DNA of 64,000 nucleotides from assembly GCA_018401745.1 (NCBI GenBank), contig JAGYJY010000007.1:310001-374000 (forward strand), written 5' to 3'. This stretch comes from Pirellulales bacterium (GTDB taxonomy: Bacteria; Planctomycetota; Planctomycetia; Pirellulales; UBA1268). The position numbers and the translations under genes were made by a program. The notes below the pieces were generated by a model. That model did not search any database. It was not told the origin of the DNA and saw only the letters and a list, made by a program, of their open reading frames with translations. Positions 49,114 to 63,506 of this stretch are shown piece after piece (positions within the stretch are counted from its first letter, which is position 1; each line of letters starts with the position of its first letter).

Positions 49114-51120
49114 ATGGGCATGAAGAAGAACTTCCGGCACCTCGTAGCAGCCATGCTGACTATGGCCGGGGCCGGCGTGGCTCGAGCCGGAGAAAACTGG
49201 ATTCCGCTTCTGCCGGACCAGGACATGTATGACTTCCAGCTCTTCGCTCCTCCGGATCTCCGCGAGTACAGCATCTGGGCTGACGACGGCGATGGCGTGT
49301 ACTTCGACTACGACCGTCTCTACTGGGGCATCACGGTGCCTCGCGTGGTCGACGTCGCCAAGACGCAGACGGGAGTGTCGCTCATCCCGTCCAATCCGAT
49401 CGCCCCCTCGACGATCGTCGACCTCAACAACGACTATCTCGACTACCAGAGAGAGTTCCCGATCACGATCGACACCACGATCAACGGGATCAACAACACG
49501 TCTGAGGTTGAGGTTTCTGCACCTCAGTCAACCATCTTCACCGTCGGCGGTGACCCGCTGAAGACCAACCTCAACACGAGCTGGATGCGTACCAAGATGA
49601 CGTGGGGCAACCGCTTCGAAGGCGGATGGTCCTACGATGGACGAGGCATGGATTTCTCCTACTTCCGGCTCGGCAGCCAGGCTCAGCAGTTTGCCACGAT
49701 CAATGAGTTTGCGGCCAACTCTCCAAGCCAGGACGTGACCGTCGACTTCGGGAATAGCGGTGGTGGTGGCAACAATAACAACACTGGTGGTGGTGGTGGT
49801 GCAGGGATTGCCTCAGTCACGATCGAGACAACGACCGACAGCCCGCCGCCGGATCACTTGATCACCCAGGCCCTCTACCAGACCAACGAGACCACGCTCC
49901 AGGGCGGTAGTGCGGCGTTCACGATTCGCCGGCAGCTCTCGCAGAGAAAGGGCGGCACGCAGGCCATCTTCTCACTCGGACCGAGGTTCATCCAGTTTGC
50001 TGAGCGGTATAAGATCAACTACGCCAGCTTCCAGAACTCATTCAATACGACGGCTGGCGGCGGCGGCGGGCTCACCAACAACGGCGGCAATAACACCGGT
50101 GGCGGTGGTGGCCAGGGCGGTGGCGGCCTCGGCGGCGGCGGCCAGGGCGGTGGCGGCCTCGGCGGTGGCGGCCTCGGCGGTGGCGGCCAGGGCGGCGGTG
50201 GCCAAGGCGGGTTCGGCGGTGGTGGCGTCGGCGGCGGGCAGGGCGGGGGCAACCTGACCGGAGGCAACACGCCGCTGAACGTCTTCGGCACCGGCGACAT
50301 CGCCTCCTACCAGCTTGGCGGGGCAGGGCAGGTCGGCATCACGACCGGCAATCTTCCCTCGACGCTGACGGGAGAAGGCCCTGGCTCGATCTTCCAGGCA
50401 GCCGCCTGGGAGACCTACACATCCAACAACATGGTGGGGCCTGAGTTCGGCCTGTTTTTCCAGGGGCAGAAGGGCCGCTGGAACTGGCAGGCAGGCGGCA
50501 AGTTCACCGCAGGCTTCAACTGGCAGAACAACATCTATCGCGGTGCCAACCTGCCGGCGAATGCCGGTGCCGACTACCTGCGAAGCAACTTCGCCGGTGC
50601 AGGCCTCAACTCGGTAGACGTGGCGGTTGCCGGCGGCGGCCTGGGCACCGCAACCACCAACACCACGGTGGTTTCGATTCCCAATAGCCCGATGATTGTG
50701 CAGCTGTTCCCCACAGGTCAGGTGAATGCCACCAACGAGACGCGGCACCGCTTCGTGTTCTCTCCGGTGGGTGAGTGGCGGTTTGGCACGCAGTTCAAGG
50801 TCAGCCAGGCGATCTCACTCAACTTTGGCTACACAGGCATGTGGCTCTCGCAGATCGCACGGGCCTCATCCAACACGGCTTACGAAACCACCGTGCAGCC
50901 GGTACAGTCAGTCGCTCGCAACACGTCAGATGCTCCAATCTTCGTGAACCCGGCCGGCCAGACGGTAACCGGTCCTGGCCCTGGCATCACGGAAGTGCCG
51001 CCAAAGTACTCCTACACGAAGGTCGTGCCTGGCTTCTACAACCAGATCGCCCCGCAGGACAAAGGCAACGAGTATGTGTTCACCAACGGCATCGACTTCG
51101 GTGTCGAGATCAAATACTAA
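49114..51120 (+). CDS. BBP7-like outer-membrane beta-barrel protein with glycine-rich insert
   Basis: A 668-aa exported protein. A signal peptide (LVAAMLTMAGAGVARAG) is followed by alternating barrel-like strands and the WGNRFEGGWSYDGRG segment typical of the planctomycete BBP7 family, ending on aromatic residues (DFGVEIKY) like an outer-membrane barrel. Two inserts are glycine-rich: GNSGGGGNNNNTGGGG near residue 210, and about 60 residues of GGGGQ/GGGGL repeats near 320-385. ATG 49114 has AGGA nine bases upstream. A strong terminator follows. Confidence 0.82.
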   Translation: MGMKKNFRHLVAAMLTMAGAGVARAGENWIPLLPDQDMYDFQLFAPPDLREYSIWADDGDGVYFDYDRLYWGITVPRVVDVAKTQTGVSLIPSNPIAPSTIVDLNNDYLDYQREFPITIDTTINGINNTSEVEVSAPQSTIFTVGGDPLKTNLNTSWMRTKMTWGNRFEGGWSYDGRGMDFSYFRLGSQAQQFATINEFAANSPSQDVTVDFGNSGGGGNNNNTGGGGGAGIASVTIETTTDSPPPDHLITQALYQTNETTLQGGSAAFTIRRQLSQRKGGTQAIFSLGPRFIQFAERYKINYASFQNSFNTTAGGGGGLTNNGGNNTGGGGGQGGGGLGGGGQGGGGLGGGGLGGGGQGGGGQGGFGGGGVGGGQGGGNLTGGNTPLNVFGTGDIASYQLGGAGQVGITTGNLPSTLTGEGPGSIFQAAAWETYTSNNMVGPEFGLFFQGQKGRWNWQAGGKFTAGFNWQNNIYRGANLPANAGADYLRSNFAGAGLNSVDVAVAGGGLGTATTNTTVVSIPNSPMIVQLFPTGQVNATNETRHRFVFSPVGEWRFGTQFKVSQAISLNFGYTGMWLSQIARASSNTAYETTVQPVQSVARNTSDAPIFVNPAGQTVTGPGPGITEVPPKYSYTKVVPGFYNQIAPQDKGNEYVFTNGIDFGVEIKY

Positions 51121-51143
51121 TCGCGACCACCAACCGATCCATG

Positions 51144-51710
51144 TCACGGAGTCAGCCGTGACGGTTCGCCCGCCGTCGGGGGAGTTTCTCCCGGCGGCGG
51201 TTTTTTTTTGTTGAGCCAGCTGGCAGTGGCACCACGCACCTTGGAGAGCTTGGCATGCCGCTCGATCAGCGGCTGCCAGAGCGGACAGGCAGCCACTGGC
51301 TCCACCTCGACCGGCAGCACGCACGGCAGGCCGTCCGGACCCACCTGAGCAAAGCCAAACAGGCCGTCCATCCAGGGCAGCTCTTGGCCTCGCAGCGGCA
51401 TGCCGATCACGCCCACGGCCAGATAGCCCTGCCGCACCGAGAGCACGGCACCACGAATCTCCACGAGCGACCCCACCGGAACGCTCTGGCGACACTCCAG
51501 GGCAATCACCCGGCGGAGCATCAGATTCGCGGCCGGCCCGACAGCGCGGGTCGCCGTGGCATAGGCCGTTTCCAGCCCATACTGCAGCAGGGCACCGGCG
51601 TAGAGGGTGCCGTAGTGGTTGGCATCGGCCGGCAGCACGAGCCGGTGGTTGGCCGTTTCCCGTGGTCCCGACAACGCGGGTTCGGCGGAGGTGGTCGTGG
51701 GGGCTGGCAT
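51144..51710 (-). CDS. Hotdog-fold acyl-CoA thioesterase
   Basis: A 188-aa thioesterase-like protein. The hotdog signature is HRLVLPADANHYGTLYAGAL with the downstream sheet IALECRQSVPVGSLVEIRG. It would hydrolyse an acyl-thioester, though the substrate is unknown. It starts eight bases after the FAAL-ACP-oxoamine synthase gene on the same strand, so the two probably share an operon. Its last residues (LNKKKPPPGETPPTAGEP) are read through the opposite-strand terminator of the BBP7 gene, and may be dispensable. Confidence 0.8.
   Translation of the reverse strand: MPAPTTTSAEPALSGPRETANHRLVLPADANHYGTLYAGALLQYGLETAYATATRAVGPAANLMLRRVIALECRQSVPVGSLVEIRGAVLSVRQGYLAVGVIGMPLRGQELPWMDGLFGFAQVGPDGLPCVLPVEVEPVAACPLWQPLIERHAKLSKVRGATASWLNKKKPPPGETPPTAGEPSRLTP
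51169..51209 (+). terminator. Rho-independent terminator of the BBP7 gene
   Basis: A GC-rich stem (CGCCGTCGGGGGAG with CTCCCGGCGGCG) followed by nine Ts at 51201-51209, about 50 bases past the stop. Confidence 0.9.
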
Positions 51711-51717
51711 GGCCCGG

Positions 51718-55184
<3,467 letters not shown>

Positions 55185-55533
55185 GTCGTCTGCGGGCTCC
55201 GAGGCTGCCGACGGGGAAAAGCAAAGACCAGTGCGGCTCAAAGGATGTCGGCAACTTCGCTCATCCTGGAAGACATTGTAGACCCCTTGCCCGAGCAATC
55301 GGTAGTTTCGGCTCAACAGGCCTCCACGCATGCTGCCCGATCCGCAGCCGAGCCCCCGCCGGCAAACTCAAGGCAGCCCCCGCCGCTCGCCCAGAAGCGG
55401 TTCCGGCAGCTCACTGGTGCCCTCAGAATCAGCATGCCAGGCCTAATGCAGGACGACGGCCGTCACGACTCTGAGCGGAGACAGACTGAGCGGAGAGGGA
55501 GGGCACCCTGAACGGGGAGGCGGGGAGCAGGCC
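55185..55533. other. Leader of the FAAL fusion gene, no gene seen
   Basis: The frame of the fusion gene continues upstream to 55331 as MRGGLLSRNYRL, which may be translated or may be leader. Beyond that, nothing coding-like is seen before the small gene that ends at 55534. Confidence 0.4.
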
Positions 55534-55761
55534 TCAGGCCCATGTGCGGCCGCTGGCGTGCTCACACCGCGGGGCAAAGTTGCCCAAGAGACCACCAATC
55601 ACGTCCCAACTCTCTGGGCGACGCACCTCGATGTCCCCCTGCTGGTTGATCCGCACCAGGCAGGTGTCGGTCAGGCCTGCTCGCTGCAGTTCGTCGGGAC
55701 TGACCTCGTCGGGCTCAAGCATCCGCATCAGGGTGCGACCGTTCATTTCGATGAACTTCAT
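55534..55761 (-). CDS. Small conserved-looking protein
   Basis: A 75-aa protein starting MKFIEMNGRTLMRMLEPDEV, with AAGGAGG six bases before ATG 55761. It ends WDVIGGLLGNFAPRCEHASG. It is soluble, has no known motif, and lies 44 bp after rsmA on the same strand. Function unknown. The strong ribosome site supports expression. Confidence 0.75.
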   Translation of the reverse strand: MKFIEMNGRTLMRMLEPDEVSPDELQRAGLTDTCLVRINQQGDIEVRRPESWDVIGGLLGNFAPRCEHASGRTWA

Positions 55762-55805
55762 GGTGTGCCTCCTTCTTTTGAGCCCCCTGCCTTCCTTCCG
55801 GCAGT

Positions 55806-56777
55806 CTACCCGAACTCGCAAACAGTGTTGGTAAAGACCGTCTCCAGCCGCACGAACGCATCCGGAGCAATCTCCTCGGCACGGGCCTGCGGCTCCAGGC
55901 CCATCTCGGTAAAGACCCGATCGACAATCGCCCGGCCCTTCGCCTGATCGCGGCCACCAGCCATTCGCGCCAGCACACCCCGCAGCAGCTTCCGGCGATG
56001 GCAGAAGACGTCGCGAACAAACGCATGAAAGCGGTCCAGGTCAGGGATTGCCTGGCGGCGGGTGGGCTCGGTCTCGATCCGCAGGATGGCCGACTCCACC
56101 TTCGGCCGCGGCCAGAAGGCTGACGGCGGCAACACGCGGACGATCTCGCTGCGGCATTGGCTGCCGATCCAGACCGACAGTCCGCTGTACTCCGAACTGC
56201 CAGGCCGCGCCGTGATCCGCTCGGCCAGCTCCCGTTGAATGGTCACACAGGCCGCGTCGAACGGGCCGGGCAGGGCGAGCAGATTGCTGATCACCGGCGT
56301 GGCCACGCAGTAGGGCAGGTTGGCCACCAGCAGAAAACGTCCCGTCGGCGAGGCGTCGCGAGCCCGCTCGACGGCGTCGAGCAGGCCTGCAGCAAAGCGG
56401 TGCTTTGAATGCAGGGCATCCCCCTCAACCAGCTCGACCCTCTCGCCAGCCTCACCGAGCATCAGCAGCTGCTCACGGGTCAGCTGGGCCAGCCGCGGAT
56501 CGATCTCCGCCGACACGACACGGGCTGCCAGCAAGGCCAGGCGGGTGGTCAGCGTGCCACTTCCGGCACCAACCTCAAGCACCACATCGTCTGGCCCAAT
56601 CGCCGCCGAGCGAATCAGCAGATCGAGCAGGTTGAGGTCGATCAGGAAGTTCTGCCCTCGGCGAGCGTCGATCGTAAAACCGACCTCGGCAAACCACTTC
56701 TTTAGGTATGCCGCGGTCTGCCGCGGAGGCATCGGCGGCTGGCTCGTCTCCGCCTGCGGTGAACGATGCTCCGTCAT
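55806..56777 (-). CDS. rsmA: 16S rRNA dimethyladenosine transferase
   Basis: A 323-aa RsmA/KsgA that dimethylates two adjacent adenosines near the 16S 3' end. It has GQNFLIDLNLLDLL, the SAM motif VLEVGAGSGTLTTRL, the catalytic NLPYCVATPV and FWPRPKVESAILRI. Its start directly follows the ribE stop (TAGATG). Confidence 0.95.
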   Translation of the reverse strand: MTEHRSPQAETSQPPMPPRQTAAYLKKWFAEVGFTIDARRGQNFLIDLNLLDLLIRSAAIGPDDVVLEVGAGSGTLTTRLALLAARVVSAEIDPRLAQLTREQLLMLGEAGERVELVEGDALHSKHRFAAGLLDAVERARDASPTGRFLLVANLPYCVATPVISNLLALPGPFDAACVTIQRELAERITARPGSSEYSGLSVWIGSQCRSEIVRVLPPSAFWPRPKVESAILRIETEPTRRQAIPDLDRFHAFVRDVFCHRRKLLRGVLARMAGGRDQAKGRAIVDRVFTEMGLEPQARAEEIAPDAFVRLETVFTNTVCEFG

Positions 56778-57425
56778 CTACTTCTCCTCCGCCGCGGCAG
56801 GCAGCCGGCCGAATGCCGGCAGTTTCCCAGCTGCCAGCCAGGCGTCGAGCCGGCTCGTCACGTATTTGCCCACCAGATCGGTCTCGAGATTCACCGGATC
56901 TCCAACAGCCAGTGTGCCGAGCGTGGTCACGGCAAGCGTGTGCGGAATCAACGCCACCGAAAAAGCCTCCGCGGTGACATCCACCACCGTCAGGCTGACG
57001 CCATCGATCGTGATCGAGCCCTTGGGGACCATCTGCGCACGTACTGTCTCCGGAGCCAGATACCAGCAGGTGACCCACTCGCCCTCCTGCTCCCGCGAAG
57101 CCAGCGTCCCCACGGCGTCCACGTGACCAGTCACCAGATGGCCGCCGAGCCGGTCCGAGAGCTGCAGCGACCGCTCCAGGTTGACCCGTCCGCCCGGCTG
57201 AAGCCGCTTGAGGCTCGTCTTCGCCAGCGTCTCGGGGCCCAGCTCAAAGGTCAGCAGCGATTCGTCGATCGCGACAATCGAGAGGCAGCAGCCGCCGACA
57301 CAGATGCTCGCTCCCATCGTCGCGTCGCTGGCAACTTCTCCAGCATCTACCACAAGCCGCATCCCAGGCGGCTCCGCTGAAACCCTGCTGACCGTGCCCA
57401 GCTTTTCCACCAGTCCCGTAAACAT
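56778..57425 (-). CDS. ribE: Riboflavin synthase, alpha subunit
   Basis: A 215-aa protein with the two repeated lumazine-binding barrels: MFTGLVEKLGTVSRV and GHLVTGHVDAVGTL, each followed by a similar half. It joins two dimethylribityl-lumazine molecules to make riboflavin. ATG 57425 is the family start; the longer frame runs into the tandem repeats. It is followed by rsmA without a gap. Confidence 0.96.
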   Translation of the reverse strand: MFTGLVEKLGTVSRVSAEPPGMRLVVDAGEVASDATMGASICVGGCCLSIVAIDESLLTFELGPETLAKTSLKRLQPGGRVNLERSLQLSDRLGGHLVTGHVDAVGTLASREQEGEWVTCWYLAPETVRAQMVPKGSITIDGVSLTVVDVTAEAFSVALIPHTLAVTTLGTLAVGDPVNLETDLVGKYVTSRLDAWLAAGKLPAFGRLPAAAEEK

Positions 57426-57500
57426 CGCACGGCGCCTTTCTTTTTCTTCGCAGCAAGCAATCACCCACGGATCGTATGCCACCTGCAGCATGGCCGAAAG

Positions 57501-57733
57501 CGACGAGACTTTTGCCGCCCACCGAGCCGGACCTCTGCAAACAGGGGAGGCGAGGTGGGTCGGCGAACGCTCGAGGAGCATAAAGGCCTATCCTGGCCAG
57601 CGACGAGACTTTTGCCGCCCACCGAGCCGGACCTCTGCAAACGGGGAGGCGAGGTGGGTCGGCGAACGCTCGAGGAGCATAAAGGCCTATCCTGGCCAGC
57701 GACGAGACTTTTGCCGCCCACCGAGCCGGACCT
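57501..57733. repeat. 100-bp tandem repeat between ribE and eno (family 2)
   Basis: Copy 1 is 57501-57600 (100 bp), copy 2 is 57601-57699 (99 bp, one A lost in CAAACAGGGG), and a partial third runs 57700-57733. Each has CCGCCCACC and GGTGGGTCGG, an imperfect hairpin. No reading frame is credible. The repeat occupies the only spacer between divergent ribE and eno, where both promoters should lie. Confidence 0.95.
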
Positions 57734-57770
57734 GGCGCTGGCTCGGGCGACCCTTGCGAACCTCGAGTGA

Positions 57771-59120
<1,350 letters not shown>

Positions 59121-59239
59121 CTGTCCGTGGAAAAAGCCCTCCATGGCCTTTTTCCACTGAGGCGACACCTCAAAAAGCCGAGGTTTTTGAGGGTCGCTGA
59201 TCGCCGCATCCTGCGGCGGCAGACGTGTTCCACGGTCTG
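59121..59239. repeat. Family-3 hairpin repeat, copy 2, between two stop codons
   Basis: It fills the gap between the eno stop and the stop of the convergent membrane-protein gene, and is inverted relative to 694-817. Hairpins include GTGGAAAAAG with CTTTTTCCAC (59127-59157), CCTCAAAAA with TTTTTGAGG (59168-59192) and GCAGAC with GTCTGC. Stems with A/T tracts on both sides would suit a bidirectional terminator. Confidence 0.85.
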
Positions 59240-59584
59240 CTAGGCCGCAGCCCGCTTGCGAATCTCACGTTGCAGCATCCAGCCGCAGGTGGCAGCCGCC
59301 CCTGCGGCTGCGATCGCAATCGGCCACAGCGGAATCAGTCGGCTGCGGGGAGCCTCGTCCATGGCGACTGTATCGTCGGCGAGGCTCGTCGGCTCCAGGC
59401 CCGCGGCCCGGCGGGCCCGCTCGGCGGCCAGTTGGCTGCGACCGAGGTAGCGGCCTTCGATCTGGCCCTGCCGACGGTCGTATTTGGGGGCGACGAGCGC
59501 CAGAGACACAAGGGCCATTGCGGAAAAGAGCAGGCCCCAAAACCACGGGCTGTCTGTCAGGCGATACTCCGCTGTGGTGCGCAT
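59240..59584 (-). CDS. Small protein with two transmembrane segments
   Basis: A 114-aa protein starting MRTTAEYRLTDSPWFWG. It has two hydrophobic helices (WGLLFSAMALVSLALVA and IPLWPIAIAAAGAAATCGWM) separated by a charged loop. No known family is recognised. It starts eight bases inside the end of the vWA gene region, suggesting co-expression. Its TAG stop is the first triplet of a family-3 repeat. Confidence 0.65.
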   Translation of the reverse strand: MRTTAEYRLTDSPWFWGLLFSAMALVSLALVAPKYDRRQGQIEGRYLGRSQLAAERARRAAGLEPTSLADDTVAMDEAPRSRLIPLWPIAIAAAGAAATCGWMLQREIRKRAAA

Positions 59585-59591
59585 GGCCAGC

Positions 59592-61317
59592 TCAGCCGAT
59601 GATGGATCGTCGCCGATCGAGGTAGTCCCACACGACAAACCGGTCAAGCTCCCGGCCGGCGGCAAAAAACACCCGGCCGTGGGCTGTCTGCGCAAGCCGG
59701 TAGGCAAACTGAATATCTTCCCGCGACTGCGACCAGCCGGAGAGCAAGAAAATATTGACAATGATGCCTTCGCGACGGCATGCCTCAGCCTCCCGGATGG
59801 TGGCCTCTTCCGTGCGGCGGTGGGGCGGATAGAGCAGATACAGTTCGCTGCCCTCGAAATGGGCCGTCGGCAGGCCGTCGGTGATCACAATCACCTGCTT
59901 GTTTGGCGTGTCTTGTCGGGCTAGATGCCGCCGGGAAAGCGAGAGGGCGTGCTGAATGTTGGTGAAGTGCGGCGGCACGTCTGCCTCGGAGATCCGCGGA
60001 TTCGCCATGTCGGCCTTCAGCCGCACCACGGGATCGAAGATCGTCACCGGCTTGGGCAGCAGACTGATCAGCTCGCCGAAGGCCCGCGGCTTGGCAAACG
60101 AGGCCATCTCGATGAACTGCAAGAAGTCGCCGGGAAACTCCCGCTGCACGAGCCCCTGCAGCGCCAGGGCCATCTTCTTCACGCTGACGTAGAGGCCGCC
60201 ATGCCGCATCGAGCCGCTCATATCGAGCACCACGCTCGTGGCGGCCTTCGGCGTGTTGCGGGTGTGGTGCACTTCAATGTCACGGGCCTCCAGCCGCAGG
60301 TGACCGCTCGCGGTCCGCTGGCCACCAGCCCGCAGCATCGCATTGATCAGCGATCCCGGAATGTCCATGTGGGCCACCGAGTCGCCAAACTCATAGGGGC
60401 GAGTCGGGACCAGCTCCACCGCGCCTTCGCCGGTGACACGCACCTCATGCCGGCCCGTGCGGGATGCCTGCATCGCGGAGAAGATCTGCTCCAACAGCTT
60501 GCCCTGAAACACCCGCATCGCCTTGGGCGTGAGGCGGTAGCCGCGACGGCCTTTCTCAAGCCCCTGTTCGGCTGCCATCTGCTCGACGAGCTGCTGCACC
60601 TGCTGGCGAAGTCGATCAAGATCGCCAAAGGCCGCGTTGGCTCCCTCCTCGTCGGCCATGCGACCGAGAGCGTCCATGTCGATCAGGGCGACCTTCCCAT
60701 TTTTCGCCGCCTCCTCAAGCTGCCGCAGCAGGTCCTCGATCTGCTCGAGCTCCTGCTTGACCTCAACCGCCCGCGGCACACTCATTCGCTCCCGCCCGGA
60801 AAAGCTCCAGCGGGCCGCCAGCTCGTCGACTTCGTAGACCGTCGCCAGCCGCTCCATCAGCCGCACCAGCTGCCCGGCAAACCGCGACCGCTCATCATCT
60901 TGGGCATACCACAAGACGCTCCAGCCTCCGTAGCTGCTCCTCTGCCACGGCCCGTTCAAAGGCATCGCGATGTCGCGCAGGCGGCTGGGCTTCGCGGGCC
61001 TCGCCATGAAACTGCTGCCGTGCGGCCCGCTGGGCTGCCTCAGTTTCATACTGCTGGAGAAGCTTTCGCTTCCGCTCTTCAAGCATCTGCCGGAGGGCCG
61101 AGAGAGAAGGGCCGAGACCGCGGATCTGCTCCGGGTCGAGGACCACCGCCTCGGCGAGCTGCTCATCGGTCAGCTCATCGACGTTGCCGAAGGTGAGGGC
61201 ATGCTCCATCACCGAACCGAGCAGATCGCTGCCAGTCGGCCGCGGCGGAGGAATCCGCACCGGGTCGTATTTCTGATAGGCATGAACAATGCCGCCGAGA
61301 GTGTCGCGACGTGGCAT
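59592..61317 (-). pseudogene. vWA-domain protein (MoxR-associated type), one frameshift
   Basis: Two frames join near 60913 (one extra T on the coding strand). Corrected length is about 574 aa. The N-terminus starts MPRRDTLGGIVHAYQKYDP and is helical and charged. The C-terminal half is a von Willebrand A domain with MIDAS motif VLDMSGSM, a threonine region, and VITDGLPTAHFEG. Next to it is a MoxR-like AAA protein, 18 bases upstream in transcription order. This AAA-vWA pairing resembles BchI/BchD or MoxR systems that remodel proteins or load metal; the client is unknown. Confidence 0.8.
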
Positions 61318-61335
61318 GGTGGGGCGACCTCCGGT

Positions 61336-62784
61336 TCAAAACCCACCGGTGCCGTTGCCACCGGTGTCGTAAATCGTGCGGCCATGCCGCTCGCTGCGTG
61401 AAATCCGCTCGGTTGCGTAAAGCCCGGCCAGCACAAACTCCACGCAGGAGGCATGCACAGCGGCATCGGCCGACGCGTTGACCTCAAATGCACGCTCCCA
61501 GAGTTCGGGCACCTCTTCGACGATCCGTCGGTAGGCCTCGGAGGGCAGCATGTCGCTGACCTCCACCTTCACGCCCTGAGCGAACCCCCGCACGATCTCC
61601 TCGAGCCCGTGCCGGTCGACATACTCCTCAAAGACCTCGCGGATCGCCTCAGCGACAACGGCCTCGAGCACCTGCCGCTCGCTCATCTGATGGCTCCCCA
61701 TGAGATCGAGCTCAAGCTTGCCCAGGCTCGATGTGGGGAGATGGCCAAGGTCGCTGATCCTCGGCACGGCCCGCTTCTCGCCCAGCCGCACACCACGATG
61801 CCGAGCGCTGGCCACCACCGTGCGATAGTTGGCAATGGAAAACCGGGCGCTGACTCCCGACTGCTGGTCGATGTATTTGCTGTTCCGAGCCGCAATCGTG
61901 ACCTGCTCAAGGATCTCCTCCATGAAGGGCGGCATCGCCACCGGCCACTCGCCGTCGAGATCGACTGCGGCCTCCTGCCGGGTGACCTCAATGCCCCCCG
62001 CACGATCCCTGGGATAGTGGGTGTGGATCACGCCACCGATGCGATCTTTGAGCTGCGGAATCACCTTGCCGGAACGGTTGTAGGTCGATGGATTGGCCGA
62101 GAACAGCAGCATCACATCGATGTCGAACTTCACCGGGTAGCCACGGATCTGCACGTCCCGCTCTTCGAGAATGTTGAACATCCCCACCTGCACGAGTTCG
62201 TCGAGTTCTGGCAGTTCGTTCATCGCAAAGATGCCGCGATGCATCCGCGGGATCAGCCCCAGGTGCAGCGCTTCCTCGCTGGCCATGCTCACGCCGCCAG
62301 CCAGTTTGGCCGGGTCGATCTCGCCAATGATGTCGGCAAACTTCGTGCCAGGGGCAAGCCGTTCGGCGTAGCGTTCGTCGCGATGCCACCAGGCAATCGG
62401 TACCTCCTCCGGCGGCCTTGAGCCCACCAGCCGCCGACCCGCCGACGTGATCGGGTTTTCAGGATCATCGTGCAGGGGAATCGCCGGATCATCGAGAAAC
62501 GGCAGCCACTCATCGAGAAACCGGGCAAGCAGCCGCATCAGCCGGCTCTTGGCCTGCCCCTTCTCACCGAGAAAGAGCAGGTCGTGCCCCGCCAGCAAGG
62601 ATATGTTGATCTCGGGAATCACCGTGTCGTCGTAGCCAACGATGCCCGGAAACAGTTCCTCGCCGCTCGCCAGCATCCGCAAAAAGTTGTCGCGGACCTC
62701 CCGCTTCACCGTGCGGCTCGTCCAGCCACTCAAGCGGAGCTCTGCAAGGGTTGTCGGCAGGGCAGGGGGGCTCGTGATCGACAT
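61336..62784 (-). CDS. MoxR/magnesium-chelatase-like AAA+ ATPase
   Basis: A 482-aa AAA+ protein. The Walker A loop reads [13 protein letters not shown], so the usual glycine before lysine is alanine. Walker B reads [11 protein letters not shown], with asparagine where aspartate is normal, though the following glutamate is kept. Sensor-type [20 protein letters not shown] is present. ATPase activity is plausible but not certain. ATG 62784 is chosen because GAGG lies nine bases upstream and the frame beyond is repeat DNA. It is paired with the vWA gene. Confidence 0.82.
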   Translation of the reverse strand: MSITSPPALPTTLAELRLSGWTSRTVKREVRDNFLRMLASGEELFPGIVGYDDTVIPEINISLLAGHDLLFLGEKGQAKSRLMRLLARFLDEWLPFLDDPAIPLHDDPENPITSAGRRLVGSRPPEEVPIAWWHRDERYAERLAPGTKFADIIGEIDPAKLAGGVSMASEEALHLGLIPRMHRGIFAMNELPELDELVQVGMFNILEERDVQIRGYPVKFDIDVMLLFSANPSTYNRSGKVIPQLKDRIGGVIHTHYPRDRAGGIEVTRQEAAVDLDGEWPVAMPPFMEEILEQVTIAARNSKYIDQQSGVSARFSIANYRTVVASARHRGVRLGEKRAVPRISDLGHLPTSSLGKLELDLMGSHQMSERQVLEAVVAEAIREVFEEYVDRHGLEEIVRGFAQGVKVEVSDMLPSEAYRRIVEEVPELWERAFEVNASADAAVHASCVEFVLAGLYATERISRSERHGRTIYDTGGNGTGGF

Positions 62785-62888
62785 ACGGCGCATCCTCGCG
62801 TGCAAAAGGAATCTGCGCTGATTGTAGGCCGCTGGCCACGAAGGCACTCTGCGAGAGCCGGACTCGACTTCTTTGTCAATGACGGGAA

Positions 62889-63499
62889 GGGAACGGGACG
62901 GGTCCTCGGGCCGCAAAGCAAATACACGCGCAAGCGGGACGGGTCCTCGGGCCGCAAAGCGGCCTCGGCTTTGCCGAGGTGCCTCCGGCACCCGAAGACC
63001 CGTCCCGTTCAATCCGCCTCCGGCACCCGAAGACCCGTCCCGCTTGCACGAGAGCGCTTGCGCACCACATGCACCGCCACCCCCGGCCGCAGATCGCCGC
63101 GAAGCGGCGAACAGGCCGTCCTCTAAACCGTAAGCGAGGGGTGAGCCCGGGCCGAATGAGCCGGCCTTGCAGTCGAGCGAACTCGCTTCACGCCTGCGAA
63201 GCCATCCTGGCCTTCGCAGGCTAAGGCGACCCGTCAGAAAGCCAAGGTTTCTGACCGGCCGCAGGCCGCCGCTCCTGCGGCGGACAGGCCGTCCTGTACA
63301 ACGTAAGCGAGGGGTGAGCCCGGGCCGAATGAGCCGGCCTTGCAGTCGAGCGCAGCCCGGAGGGCGAAAGCGAGAATGCACGAGTGAGCGAAGCCAGGAT
63401 GGCGAAGCGAACGCTCGGCGAATCGGCTTGGGCTCACCCCGAGCGCCCCGAACGCTCGGCGAATCGGCCTGGGCTCACCCCGAGCGACCCCGAGCGACC
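62889..63499. repeat. Family-1 mosaic repeat block, copy C
   Basis: About 610 bp between the AAA gene start and the histidine kinase stop. It contains an interrupted cloverleaf with another inside it, two GGGGTGAGCCCGGGCCGA modules, the CCATCCTGG and GGTTTCTGACC hairpins, and two terminal units. It ends eight bases from the kinase stop. Frames inside are not genes. Confidence 0.9.
62895..63041. repeat. Cloverleaf nested inside a second cloverleaf
   Basis: An outer copy begins at 62895 (GGGACGGGTCCTCGGG) and stops after CCGCAAAGC. A complete 71-nt copy follows at 62936-63006 with loops AAA and TTT. The outer 3' arm CCCGAAGACCCGTCCC reappears at 63026-63041. The loops differ from copies A and B but stems are kept. 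Confidence 0.8.
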
Positions 63500-63506
63500 G
63501 ATTTCG

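Noticed and set aside
59925..61196. Long plus-strand open frame opposite the vWA gene
   Set aside because: The minus strand has clear vWA motifs; the plus frame is a shadow.
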